Source of the DNA: Magicicada septendecula
Taxonomy: Eukaryota > Arthropoda > Insecta > Hemiptera > Cicadidae
Reading direction: 5' to 3'
DNA length: 64,000 nucleotides
Assembly: GCA_034769895.1 (NCBI GenBank)
Contig: JAWRYS010001452.1
Coordinates: 248,001-312,000 of the forward strand
Part shown: positions 47,176 to 57,974 of the stretch, one piece after another
Numbering within the stretch: the first letter of the stretch is position 1
How the letters are laid out: the number at the start of each line of letters is the position of its first letter
Notes under the pieces: model-generated
Databases searched by the model: none
What the model saw: only the letters and a program-made list of their open reading frames with translations
Told to the model about the DNA's origin: nothing
Program-made: the position numbers and the translations under genes

Positions 47176-50100
47176 AGATCTTTCAAGTTTTAATCAAACT
47201 GTAAAGTCAGGTAATAGAATTTTTAATCGTAAATTTAAAACAGACTTATACAATAAATATTCCTGGTTATGTGGGTGTGACACTAAAATTGCATTATTTT
47301 GCTTTCCTTGTATATTGTTTGGAGGGGAGGAGACTTGGACTAAGACTGGATTTAAAGACTTAAACCATTTTAATGACAGAACTAAAAAACATGAGGCTTC
47401 AGGTACCCACATAAAAAATAGTTTACAGTTAGCATTGTTAGGAACAACTAACATAACAGAACAACTACATACAGCTTATAGGAGAAATATTGTAGCTCAC
47501 AATGAACAAGTTAAGCAGAATAGATATGTGCTAAGTATTATTATCAACTGTATTCGTTTCTGTGGTGTGTTTGAACTAGCTTTAAGAGGCCACGATGAGT
47601 CTAAAGAATCAAATAATTCAGGAATTTTTAGAGGGTTAATAGATTTTAGTCCAGAGCTAGATACAGTTTCAAAAAACCATCTTGAAACTTCAACAGTATT
47701 TAGGGGTACTTCTAAAACCATTCAAAATGAATTACTACAAATAATGCTAGAAGTCTGTCACGAAAGAATTTCAGATGAAATTAAACAAGCAAATTTTTTA
47801 GCTGTTATTGCTGATGAAACCAGCGATGTGTCTAGTTTATACCAAGTAGCTGTTATCTATAGGTTCATAGCAAAAAACAGACCTGTAGAAAGATTCTAGA
47901 CTTTTCTTAACCCTTCTCGTCATGATGCCAGGGCCTCAGCATCATGTAGTCTTGATGAGTTAAAACATCACAAAATAAATGAAACTCCCCAAAAGCTCAT
48001 TGCACAGACATATGATGGAGCATCTGTAATGGCTGGAACTTCTAGTGGTGTACATGCAATTGTAAAAAATTGTTATGCCGATGCCCAACATGTTTATTGT
48101 CATGCAAATCAGCTGAATTTAGTTGTATGAAAGCTGCATCAATTAACAGGGAAGTTCGAGTTTTCTTTGCCAATGTTCAAGGTCTTTGCCCTTTTTTTTC
48201 AGTTAGTCCGCAAAGAACATTAATACTAGATGCAGTAGTAAAAAAGCGGTTACCCAGATCTGTACCTACCAGATGGAACTTTCAATCGAAAAGTGTCACA
48301 ACAATTTATGATCACAGGCAGGACCTAATACAGTGCATGAAAACAATATTAGATTCTGATCACATAAAAAATGACAGTACTCTTTCACAGGCTTCTGGCC
48401 ATTTAAAAGTTTTAGTAAGTCAAAACTTTATTTTTTTGGCTCTCATTTTTTAGAAAAATTATGCCACTTACTGACATACTCTTTAATCAGCTCCAGAAAG
48501 TAGATATTGATCTCACTGTTATAAAACGGTCTCTTACAAGTTTTGAAGAAAATGTGTTGAAAATCAGAAATAATATTGACACAGGCACTGGAGAGCCACA
48601 ACAGTCATCACAAAGTTCACCTCCAAAGAAAATGAAGATTGACAAAACTGAGTGGAAGAGACAGGCGAAGGAAGTATGTGATGTGATTATATGCCAAATA
48701 AAGGAACGGTTTAGATTCACGAGCCATCTCGTAGGAGGATCTTTGTTCATGTCTGAAAAGTTTCCAGATTATGATTCTAAATTTCCAGAAGACACAGTAA
48801 AAACTGTATGCAACGCTTACAATTTTTTTCAGTTTTAAAAAACTCTGTACGGAACTTGCAACAATCTATAGTGCAACGGATTTTAGAAGACTGTCAGGGG
48901 CTGTTAGTTTGTACTCTTTTTTCAAAGACAATAAGTTAGAAGAAACTTTTAGTGAAGCTGTAAAACTCTTAGAAATTTTGATTACAATACCAATGACCTT
49001 TTCTGAAGCAGGAAGATGTTTTTCGACGCTTAAAAGAATAAAGACATTTCTAAGGAACACCATGTCACAAGAGAGGTTGTCTGCATTGGCCATGCTCTCA
49101 ATAGAAAGGGACATGATCATGGAAATTCCTGATTTCAATCAGAAGGTGATTGAAAAATTTGCCAGTCTAAAAGAAAGGCGGATGGATTGTCTTTTCAAAT
49201 ACGGGTAAGTGACAAAATTATTCCCAAGTATAACTATATTTTTCAATATTAATTATGTATACACAGTAAAATAGTTTATCTAAAGTGAATTAATACTAAA
49301 ATAAATAAGCCTGTTGTTACGTTAACTAATTTCAAAATAATTTCAATACATTTTTCGGATGCTGTTACACAGAAAATGTTATATTACCATATAAGTCATA
49401 ATTTTGAATTAAATAAAACAATACTAACTTTGTCATTCAGTCATATAAACTTAGTGATATTTTTGCATTTTCTATTTAAACAATTTAATACCATCCAACC
49501 CACAACTGCAACCCCCAAAATTTTCAACCACCAGCCGCCACTGGTAAATTAATAATGTACCGGTTTCATTACGGCTTTACATTAACAACGTATGGATCAC
49601 GTGCGCGGTTATGCATGACAGACACTGATTCATTATTATATGACATACAGACCGATGATGTTTACAAAGATATACAGAAACGTCTGGATCTGTTTGATAC
49701 GTCCGACTACCCTACAACACATCCGTGTCATAGTAACATCAACATGAAGAAGTTGGGTACCTTCAAAGACGAAACTAAAAGTATACCAATACTCGAATTT
49801 GTCGGTTTACGTGCAAAGTGTTATTCCTTTGTCACGTTAAACGATAAAGAGAAGAAAGTAGCAAAAGGTGTGCCCCGTTCTGCCATCAAGAATCAATTAA
49901 AACATCAACAGTATAAGCAGTGCGTAAAGACACGGTGTCAAATCTACACGACTGCGCAGTGAACAACACAACATATATACAAAACAGATCGTCAAACAAT
50001 CTCTGTCGCCGTTCGATGATAAACGTTATATACTGGATGATGGTGAAAGAACTCTGGCTTACGGTCATTATCGAATTGGAACTCCCATAATACAACAATC

Positions 50101-50210
50101 CCGAAGGTCCGTTATAGTGTACGCGTCCGACATACGCTGATCGTGACGCTATAAGACACGCTTCCTGGTTAACATAGTATCAGTATCAATGGTGAAGTCA
50201 GTGAGTTTCT

Positions 50211-52657
50211 GTGAAAACGTGTCTGTGTATCTCGTACCGAAATTTTGCGATTCATGTTTCGGGTGGCGAGAACATGAATCAGAATACGAACAGCGTACGC
50301 AGAACCATTGCGATGGAATTGCACCGACCGGTGAGAAGGAATTTTCCCAGACGTGCGGTGGAGGTGAAGGGATTACACGATCTATACCAAGCGGATCTAG
50401 TAGAAATGATACCACATGCCAAGTGGAACAAGGGTTACAAGTATCTGATGACTGTAATAAACGCGTTTAGCAAATTTGAGTATGCGATTCCATTAAAAAC
50501 GAAAACGGGCGTTGAAGTAGCACGTGCACTCGAACCAATACTAAATAAAAATAAAATTAAGTATCTTCAAACGGATCAAGGTAAAGAGTATTACAACAGA
50601 ACCGTGCAAGCTTTACTAAATAGATACAAGTTCAAACACTATTCAACACACAGCGAGAAAAAAGCGTCCATCGTGGAACGATTTAATCGCACATTAAAAA
50701 CTCACATGTATTTAATGTGAACAAGGGCATTATCGGTGGTTGACTCTGTTACCCGAGCTGATAAACAAATACAACAATAGCATGCACAGAACGATAGCAA
50801 TGAAACCGAGTCAAGTGAACGAGACCAACGAACGCAAGGTGTTACAACGGATAAAAAGGAATACTGCACCGCATATTAAAGTAAAGAATAATAAACTGAA
50901 AGTAGGAGATCGAGTACGTATCAGTAAACATAAAATCACTTTTGCTAAAGGTTACACACCAAACTGGACGAACGAGATATACACTGTGTGACGATTTTGA
51001 AAAATATCGTAAATCGCACAAACAAAAAATTTTTAATTTCTAACAAGTAAGAGTATTATCCACCCTTACCTATACCCAGATTCCTGCATCAACTTGAAAT
51101 TGTCCCGTACCAACACGCAAAGGAGGTGTTAATTAAATAATAATAATAATTACGTTAATTATTTAAAATACGACTATATAAATAAGGAAATCTCTAATTC
51201 GTAACAAAGTTAACATAAAGTATTAACATTCTAATTGATGAATAATTAATAATATATAAAAGAACGAACTATTTTCTCAGTGCGTAAATACGCGCCAGCT
51301 TACTGACCCCTCGCCCCTAAACTATGCACACAGTCGCCAGTAGAACTTCGACATGTAAAGATGTGAGTTTTGTGTTGTCCACATACACGTAGGTGTATGC
51401 TGTTAAAAACATATCCAGTTTGAGGTGATTTTATTTTGAAGAATGTAGTGTGGAAAATAATAACATAAATAAATAATGTAGTGTGTGTAGAGTTATAAAG
51501 AATATAAAGAAAGGAAAACTTAGCCGTAGTGTGTGTAGAGTTATAAAGAATATAAAGAAAGGAAAACTTAGCCGACACATCTCTTTTAAAAAATAAAACT
51601 GTAAGTTGTAAGATATGTAACTTACCAGACTTTAGTACTGCAAAGTAAGAACTATAATTAAGGTGTAAAATGTGAACTACAAACTCCAGACGTAGAAAAC
51701 TCAAACTGCAACAGTATGAACTTCAAGTAAAAATCCGATCGTCGAGACCAGATATAATCAACCCGATGTAGCTTCACGAGGAACCACGTACTCCACCCTA
51801 TAAGACGACAGAAGATGACCACCAAGGACCCAACAACAACCTCATATTAAATTCAGGTGATATCCAAACACAACATTTGTACATATTCGTTTCAATAAGA
51901 GAAGTAACAAAAGAACTTTTAATAATGTAAAGAATAACTTATCAGATTTGTAATTTTTGTAATGAAGTAGTAGTAACAGCACTATATCTAAATGTAAGGT
52001 AATTCTGTAGATTACAACCAATCTTATTCTTCCAATAATTTGGTTAAAATTGTGATAAATTAAATTTTAACAAAGTTCAGACCCGGATCCGAGGTATTTA
52101 AAACAAACATCTAGATGAGTACTTTTGAGATAAAAGGAATAATACACTTAATATTTTTAAAGCATTAAAAGCAGAATTTACTAAAGTAATTCTTTTTAAA
52201 AAAAGAAACAAAGTAACACATGAGATTTGAATAGTAATAAAGAGATGTTTTCGCTAACACCAAGTGAGTGAATAAATTTGTGCAATCCTTGTCTATTTCC
52301 TATGTAAAAAATTGTGTTGTAATTTGTTGGTAAGGAAGTTTTACTAACAACGGCAGCTAGTTTAATTAACTGGTAACGAATTGAACTAGTTCCCGACTTT
52401 TATGTTGTCTTAACAAGGGAGACGTCACAACTGTGCACAGAGTTCTACCGACTATACCGGTTACTTATTTGTTAAGAGATCACACGGGTAAAGTGTTGGA
52501 AGGAGGGTTTTACGACCAAGAACTGAGTAAAACTAGTGTGGGCGATGTGTATCTTGTTGAAAAAATATTGCAACGTAAAGGTGATTGCGTGCGTGTGCGC
52601 TGGCTCGGCTTTGACGGTAAACACGATTCTTGGATACGCAAAACAGATTTAATTTAA
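50211..52657 (+). pseudogene. Retrovirus-type integrase with chromodomain, split by a solo LTR
   Basis: The DDE core is visible: first Asp in YQADLVEM, with YLMTVINAFSK after it; second Asp in LQTDQGKEYY; Glu in IVERFNR. A K/R-rich linker with VGDRVRISK follows (50900-50935). After the LTR insertion (50987-52429, TSD ACTG) the gene ends with a chromodomain-like segment (VEKILQRKG, VRWLGFDGKHDSW). In Polintons this enzyme inserts the element and makes the 6-bp TSD. A TGA at 50718-50720 and a frameshift near 50735 add to the LTR, so it is inactive. The N-terminus is unclear before 50290. Confidence 0.9.
50987..52429 (+). mobile_element. Solo LTR (family 3) in the Polinton integrase
   Basis: TGTGACGATTTTG...GACGTCACA with TSD ACTG (50983-50986 and 52430-52433). 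Excision in thought rejoins the integrase linker and chromodomain in frame. Length 1,443 bp. It includes a two-copy tandem repeat of about 50 bp at about 51477-51577. No ORF of note. Confidence 0.9.
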
Positions 52658-52714
52658 TTGTATTAAAAAGCGAACGACAACCTTCAGTACTTTTCTGTAC
52701 GTTAAAACGGCAAC

Positions 52715-53416
52715 ATGAAAACAGTACAACAACCAACAAAGTTCAAAGTTAAAAACATGGATTGCAACTATAACGGTGCTGAAAACTGTTTTCATAAACA
52801 CAGTCCACTGTTACCAAACACTGTTCGCTGTATTATCTCCGGCCCGTCCTCCAGCGGAAAGACCAACCTAGCATTTAATATGTTATTCGATCCAAACGGA
52901 TTGCGTTTTCAGAATGTGTACGTGTTTTCCAAATCGTTGTTTCAACCCAAATACCGAATGTTAGAAAACGTTTTCAAGACTCTCTCAGACGTAGGAATAT
53001 CGTACTTTGCGTACAGTGAAAACGATGAAATACCACCACCGAACGAAATCCGTCACAATACTATCATGTTCGACGACGTCGCTTGCGAACGACAGGATAA
53101 CATAAGGAAATATTTTGCTACGGGACGACACAGCGGTGTAGACACTTTGTATCTATGTCAGACTTATAGTCTTATCCCTAAACAACTGGTGCGAGACAAC
53201 GCTAATTTCTTGATCCTATTCAGACAAGAAGATCTTAATTTACAACACGTTTACAACGATCACGTCAACACAGACATGAAATATGATACATTCAAAGAGA
53301 CCTGTGCGGAATCATGGAAGGATCGTCACGGATTTTTAGTCATCGACAAGGACTCACCGATCGATGCGGGGAGATACAGAGTTGGGTTCGATCGTTTTAT
53401 TCAGTGTTCACCATGA
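52715..53416 (+). CDS. Polinton genome-packaging ATPase (FtsK/HerA, A32-like)
   Basis: 233 residues and the only intact core gene. Walker A GPSSSGKT is at residues 43-50 after a hydrophobic strand (CIIS). Walker B is IMFDD at 117-121, followed by FATGRHSGVDTLYLCQTYS, the usual segment around the sensor of this family. These ATPases pump DNA into the capsid of Polinton-like viruses and nucleocytoplasmic large DNA viruses. The ATG at 52715 lies 57 bases after the integrase stop. Length is normal for the family (about 230-260 residues). Confidence 0.93.
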   Translation: MKTVQQPTKFKVKNMDCNYNGAENCFHKHSPLLPNTVRCIISGPSSSGKTNLAFNMLFDPNGLRFQNVYVFSKSLFQPKYRMLENVFKTLSDVGISYFAYSENDEIPPPNEIRHNTIMFDDVACERQDNIRKYFATGRHSGVDTLYLCQTYSLIPKQLVRDNANFLILFRQEDLNLQHVYNDHVNTDMKYDTFKETCAESWKDRHGFLVIDKDSPIDAGRYRVGFDRFIQCSP

Positions 53417-53453
53417 ATAGGGTTATTCATACGTTAAAACGGTCAGTGCAAAA

Positions 53454-54420
53454 ATGGAGGAGAAGCAATTGATACAAGATATTGAGACGATTAGTAACGA
53501 TATAAGGAGAAAATATTAAACTTTGAAGGAAGGTATCAGAGACAGTGATGAACTGTTAACGAGGACTTTCAAACCGCTTTTAGAACCGCTAACAAAGATT
53601 ACACAAAAACTAAACGTTACCGAGAAACAACAGGAGGAGGAGGATGTAATTAAAAAAGATGGACAAGGTAAAATGTTGCATCGTGCCACGTCGCCACCTC
53701 CTTTCGTTAGAACAGAAGTGTTGGCAGAAACACCGTATGTGACTCCACAAGAAGAAGAAGAAGAGGAATTTTTGTCAACACCAACAGGTAGACAGGACGT
53801 GACTCTAGAAGAATTTTTGTCAACACAGGAAGGGAGGTACGATGCACAAGAATACGTTGAAAAGACGGTTGAAGGGCCGCTCGCGAGGAAATATTTACTC
53901 TTAGCGTTATCGGACGAGCGAGAACGTCTCATGGATCATACGTACGGTGTCCGTAACTTTGAAAACAAATAGATGGTTGGTAATTCGGTGTTAGAGATCA
54001 ATAAAGACGATAGCTTATACATAGCCGGGAAAGTATACGGAGGTACGCCCGGCCTCTACGAACTATTGTTTATGAAAAAACCTGACAAAAACGTTTACAA
54101 TAAGGACGACTTAGCAGCGTACAAGACTATACTGTCAGACACTAACGCGCATAAAATGTATTATCTACCCGGTACAAAAATCAATACAAACAGGGGTCTC
54201 AAGTACAAAGAGATAATCGCACGCTTGTTTCCACGACGCACTGGACACGGGTATATGGAACCGAAAGCCAGCGTTGATTACGTGCACTGAGACGATCCGA
54301 ATGAACTGGTGGAAAGGATGCGACTGTTGATTGGTTCGAAACGCGCGGGACACACAGGACACGACAACGAAATAATGTCTATAGTAGAATAATTGCTTGA
54401 GGCAGGTATAATTTATTAGT
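53454..54420 (+). pseudogene. Polinton-associated DUF8207-like protein with four in-frame stops
   Basis: One continuous frame of 321 codons starting at the ATG of MEEKQ, with TAA (53517), TAG (53970), TGA (54288) and TAA (54390) inside it and a final TAG at 54418. The N-terminal half is acidic and low-complexity with two similar EEFLSTP/EEFLSTQ phrases. The C-terminal half has the domain seen in many arthropod Maverick neighbours (YGVRNF, YGGTPGLYELL, TNAHKMYY, GHDNEIMSIVE). Assignment to DUF8207 is from memory of the family pattern. The function is not established. The order ATPase then this gene then fibre suggests a virion-related role. Confidence 0.65.
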
Positions 54421-54423
54421 ATA

Positions 54424-55314
54424 ATGCAGTATAAATTTCTTCTCAGAAACAAGATGACCGTTGACAAGTTCGGAAGACATCAAAGTAGCGTAAGCGTGCG
54501 ACGAGAGACTAAAAGGCAGATACGTGAAAGCATAGGATTTAAGACTATCGACGACGGACATATTGATGTGGAAAACAAAAAGATCCGCAATCTGGATGAA
54601 CCGGAGGCAGCAAAGGATGCCGTATCCCTGGCTTATATGCAAACACATTGTCTGTTACTCGATGATCAACGTAAAAGCGTAGACGTTAAAGGGTCTAGAC
54701 TGAAAAATGTTGCTACTCCTGTAGACGTTAAAGACGTGGTCAACAAGTATTACGTTGATGACAACTGTGTACAACACTCGAGTCAAGAGAGAGGTGACGC
54801 CATTGATGCATGAGATCGATGGGTAATCGACGTTCGAAGTCCGGAACAACCGACCGATGCGGCCAACAAAGACTACGTAGACTCGAACACCATTAAAAAA
54901 GTATCGAACAGCTATTTATTTGGCGAGAGCTGGTTGTCGGGAATGATGTCACCGGTTTTCCCAGATGACGCGGTGAACTTAAAATACATGTTGCAGAACA
55001 CCGTCAGCTTGCGCGAAGACGGTGTTTTCAAAGCAGCGGAAAAGAGAATAACAGACGTAGCGGATGGGTTTGCGGAGACCGATGCTGTTAACTTACGACA
55101 ATTAAATGACATGAAACGATACGCAAAGAGTGAGATGTATAAACTCGTTAAAACATTTCAGTATCAACTGGACACCTACTTATTGAAAGTGTCAAAGCCA
55201 CGTAGTTCAGAAGACGAGTGGACACGCGGCGCGAAGGGAACAAAAGCTTTAATAGATGAATACCATAAAAACACTGAAGAGAAAGACTGGAGATCGGTTT
55301 ACGATGTACAATAA
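54424..55314 (+). pseudogene. Fibre-like trimeric-repeat protein
   Basis: One frame of about 296 codons with a single internal TGA (54811-54813). It has at least four degenerate repeats of the form I/L-xNV/L-xxPxxxxDAVxxxYV (KIRNLDEPEAAKDAV, RLKNVATPVDVKDVV, PEQPTDAANKDYV, RITDVADGFAETDAV), a pattern found in phage and virus fibre shafts that trimerise. It probably forms a capsid-attached fibre or spike. The last 11 bases overlap the next gene. Confidence 0.6.
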
Positions 55315-55609
55315 CGTTAAGGGGAGGGGCGTCGGAAACGTGCTTAAAAACGCTGTACCGTCTGTTGTTTCGTCAGTTATCAATCGCGCGGTGGACGCAC
55401 TACCAGTTGAATTACACTTACCGGGTTACAGATTCTGCGGACCGGGAACAAACCTCGAGGAGAGGTTATCACGCGGCGATCGAGGTATAAACGAGTTGGA
55501 CGAAGCCTGTCGCGAACACGATATTGCTTACGCCCAGATTAATGAAGGAAGATGCGACAAAAGAGTTAAACGTAAAACTAATAAACAATGCAATGGCCTT
55601 TCTCTTTGA
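55304..55609 (+). pseudogene. Phospholipase A2-domain protein (parvovirus VP1u/adintovirus-like)
   Basis: Contains the calcium loop GYRFCGPGTNL and the catalytic helix EACREHDIAYA, with the His-Asp pair intact. In parvoviruses this domain breaches the endosome membrane. Adintoviruses and Polintons carry it as a small virion protein. An N-terminal stretch of about 35 residues is hydrophobic and basic. Shortly after the catalytic helix a frameshift (about 55540-55560) moves the reading into the frame that continues as capsid, so the C-terminus is lost. Confidence 0.8.
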
Positions 55610-56579
55610 GGAAATCCGTTACGATCTAGCCGGTGTTGAAGTAGACCGCACTAAAAACGTTGGCGTGACGAGCACAGTAAAACCTCTGCTGTCTGTTGAG
55701 GAATATGAAAGAAAACATCTGATGAACACAGCGTGGGTAATGCCGGACGCCAATCATCTGACTACAAACGAGTCTACGGGTGATTTCAACTTCTGCCTTC
55801 CGCTGAAACTGCTACTAGGTTTCGCCGAAGATTTTACACTAATAATTATGAACGTCAAGCAAGAATTGATACTCTTGCGTACCTCCACTAATCTAAACGC
55901 TTTGATAAAAACAGACGATGCGGTTACTAACGGAAAACTAGAACTGAGTAAAGTAGACTGGAGAGTTCCGTACGTTCGCGCGGCAAACGCAACCCGATTA
56001 CCGCTTTTAGACAACATCCGGATGGATCGTCGGCTGGAAATACCGTTTCGAAGTTGGGAATTGCACGAGTATCCAGCACTGCCGACGACCAACTGACATT
56101 CGTGGACCTTAAAGACGTCTCCGCAGCTGGAGAAACCGCGATACGTGGTTCTGGTGTTTCAGACGGCGCGAAAGAATGAAATAGCCAAAAACGCTTCCGA
56201 ATTCGACCATTGTAAGTTGACTAACGTTAAACTCTTCCTAAACGATAAGTACTATCCCTATGACCACCTGAATCTTGACATCCCTAAAAATCGTTTTGCG
56301 CTGTTCTACGACATGTACGAACGTTTCCAAAAGTCTTACTACAACCGTCGTGCAGCGTACCTATACTGTCACCCAGTGAGTTTATAACCAAAGCTCCGTT
56401 GGTTGTTATCGATTGTTCTAGACAAGAGGAAGCGGTCAAATCATCCGCTGTCGACGTACGTTTAGAATTTGAATCGAGTGAAAATTTTCCAGAGAAAACT
56501 ACTGCTTACGTTTTGATTATTCACGACACTATAATTCGGTATACACCGTTGTCGAATACTGTTCACCGTTTGACATGAT
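55590..56579 (+). pseudogene. Double-jelly-roll major capsid protein, N-terminally truncated
   Basis: Recognised from conserved arthropod Polinton capsid phrases: EIRYDLAGVEVDRTKNVG, FNFCLPLKLLLGFAEDF, LSKVDWRVPYV, RSWELHEYPAL, PRYVVLVFQTARKN, FDHCKLTNVKLFLNDKYYP, AVDVRLEFES. The usual first 100 or so residues are missing, and the frame runs straight out of the PLA2 region, indicating a deletion near 55590. A TGA at 56094-56096 and a frameshift near 56375 break it further. About 330 residues remain. It would have built the icosahedral shell. Confidence 0.8.
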
Positions 56580-56674
56580 GAAAAAAAAACAAAAAAATTG
56601 ATTCTCCCACCACTTATACGTGATACAACCAGTTTGTGCACACTCATCTCTCAGTCTGTTTCAGCGCTTCAACG

Positions 56675-57207
56675 ATGGAAGGTGGTGGTGGTGGCGGTGA
56701 GTATGAAAGCGAACACGTTTATTTATCTCTATCGTATCCAATTAACTATTGCAAGTTAGTTACCGTCGGGCTGTTTACGAACTTAACTGTGAAGCGGGAG
56801 TTTTGTTCACAGACAAAAAAAAGACGAATATTACTAGACTTTTCTGAATGGAATTACTTGATGATTTTTCATGATCGCAAAGCTAACACACAATCCTGTA
56901 TTTTACTGTGCGAAGAAGACGAAGAGCGTGAAAAAAAAAGAGTTTAACTATAAAACGTAATTTCGGACAAACGTTTGTACGGATTGAAGACAGTAAAAAC
57001 GAAAAATTCGTGTTCACTGAAACTGAATGGAAACGTTTTAATAATTTATTGACTATATTAAAAAAATATACCGTTCGATTGTTTTATGATCAGTCTCATT
57101 TTCAATCTTACATTAACCGAGTGACGTCCTCTGGATATTATGTTCCGCCGTCATTCTTTTTCCCTTCTTTTTTCGAGGTAAAAGCAGTCGTCATGATCAA
57201 CAGTTAA
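56675..57207 (+). pseudogene. Unrecognised Polinton protein, split at an A-run
   Basis: ATG at 56675 begins a Gly/Glu-rich start (MEGGGGGGEYES). The frame stops at 56945 right after an A8 run and continues in another frame to 57207 (contains FGQTFVRIED and FTETEWKRFNNLL). The K-rich, strand-like pattern with EW-L phrases faintly recalls PC4-type single-strand DNA-binding proteins, but I would not assign it. It is one gene with a one-base slip, or two overlapping ORFs. Confidence 0.4.
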
Positions 57208-57319
57208 CGTTCGATCGACTATACGATGAGCTGGTGATGGGAGGGATGGTAGGGGAAAAATTGGAAATTTCAGAATTTCAAAATCCGGTGCTCGAACCGA
57301 AGACTTGTCACTCCGCAAT

Positions 57320-57859
57320 ATGATTTCAAGTAGTACTGACGATAACAGTGCGGTTGTTTTAGAATTTCAGGCGTTTCGCGGTGTGCGTAATGAATACATA
57401 GTCAAAGAGCTGGCTGCCTTTGATATAAGAACAGGACGCTACGTTGTCTGTTTGTTTGCACCACCGTACGAACGCATACAACTGCACCCGAACAAACGAA
57501 AAACCAATTCATGGTTAGAGAAACACTATTTTCTGTTAAGATGGAACGATGGTAATGTCCCGTATAGGGATGTGGTAACCATCATTGCGCAGATTTGTTC
57601 GAATTTCCGTATTATCTACACAAAAGGGTTAGAAAAAGAAAATTTCTTACGTCAGTACGGTAATGTAGTCGATTTAAACGTTATCGAAGCACCAGTAGTT
57701 CCTAGATCATTTATACCGATCCTCCAATGTCCTTCCCCGTATCTAAACTACAATACTTTTCATTGCGCATTGCGCATTGTGACCCACATACACACACACA
57801 CAAGTGGAGGTTCATGGACAACGGTAGGTCATGGTTGTTGTCGGAGCACAGTGACCTAA
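57320..57859 (+). CDS. Polinton terminal ORF, unassigned conserved arthropod Maverick protein
   Basis: 180 residues from the ATG at 57320 (the frame is open 5 codons further up). Contains LEFQAFRG-NEYIVKELAAFD, FAPPYERI, TNSWLEKHYFLLRWNDG and IIYTKGLEKENFLRQY. I recall this pattern as a frequent ORF near arthropod Mavericks, possibly an RNase-H/exonuclease-like fold, but the acidic motif is not convincing and I leave the function open. The last 25 or so residues are encoded by the terminal inverted repeat, so the native stop may be lost. Confidence 0.5.
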   Translation: MISSSTDDNSAVVLEFQAFRGVRNEYIVKELAAFDIRTGRYVVCLFAPPYERIQLHPNKRKTNSWLEKHYFLLRWNDGNVPYRDVVTIIAQICSNFRIIYTKGLEKENFLRQYGNVVDLNVIEAPVVPRSFIPILQCPSPYLNYNTFHCALRIVTHIHTHTSGGSWTTVGHGCCRSTVT

Positions 57860-57974
57860 TTACAACCACCTCACCCCGCACCCAGTGTCGTCATACATAA
57901 CGGTTTACAGGTACCGCATATGTAAACAAACTATGACCTATCCCTTGTGCATGAACGCCCACTTTCCTACTACT
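57792..57974 (-). repeat. Polinton right terminal inverted repeat
   Basis: Complement matches 26169 onward. It ends CCTACTACT followed by the TSD AACGCA. It has only a short CA run where the left copy has the expanded microsatellite. Confidence 0.9.

Larger units (their letters stand above)
46859..49208 (+). pseudogene. hAT transposase (ZMYM1-like: TTF zinc finger, DUF4371, dimerisation domain)
   Basis: ATG at 46859 opens MNSVENLTKT. The frame is cut by the Penelope insertion at 46962 and resumes at 47187. Then come a TTF zinc finger (WLCGCDTKIALFCFPC, about 47265), the DUF4371 region with VIADETSDVS (about 47805), AQTYDGASVM and HCHANQLNL (about 48010-48120), a KSVTTIYDH region and the C-terminal dimerisation domain (RCFSTLKRIKTFLRNT, 49014-49064). 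Stops include a TAG at 47897, with frameshifts after 48126 and near 48450 and 48840. Inactive. Confidence 0.85.
46261..49543 (+). mobile_element. hAT transposon inserted in Polinton PolB
   Basis: Ends CAGTGGCGGC...GCCGCCACTG with a perfect 8-bp TSD GTAAATTA (46253-46260 and 49544-49551). The PolB copy inside the inner hAT (24826-25168) shows the uninterrupted target, so borders are exact. Length 3,283 bp. It holds one transposase gene (46859-49208), interrupted by a Penelope fragment. Both ends are non-coding (46261-46858 and 49209-49543). Confidence 0.95.
43660..50140 (+). pseudogene. polB: Protein-primed family B DNA polymerase of the Polinton, split by a hAT
   Basis: Recognised by an N-terminal region with ECFLW-type and YENELN-type motifs (43870-44060), exonuclease motifs YADFES (about 44415), HNLSGYDCH (about 44815) and YLKMDVLLLADVF (about 45240), an inserted HNH/endonuclease-VII-like Cys-His motif (CHLC...HCHVTG...ACN, 44680-44772), palm motif A (DCTDLYG, about 45537) and motif C (TDTDS, 49618-49632). 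It would replicate the element. It is dead: TAA at 43807, a frameshift near 44060, a frameshift near 45530, TAA at 46051, the hAT at 46261-49543, and a frameshift near 49930. Confidence 0.9.

Noticed and set aside
43660..56579. Alternative genetic code or stop-codon readthrough to explain in-frame stops in Polinton genes
   Set aside because: TAA, TAG and TGA all occur inside frames, along with frameshifts and insertions, and the intact ATPase does not need recoding. Simple decay explains it.
56675..57207. PC4-like single-strand DNA-binding protein
   Set aside because: Only a loose pattern of strand and EW-L motifs. Not enough to name the gene.
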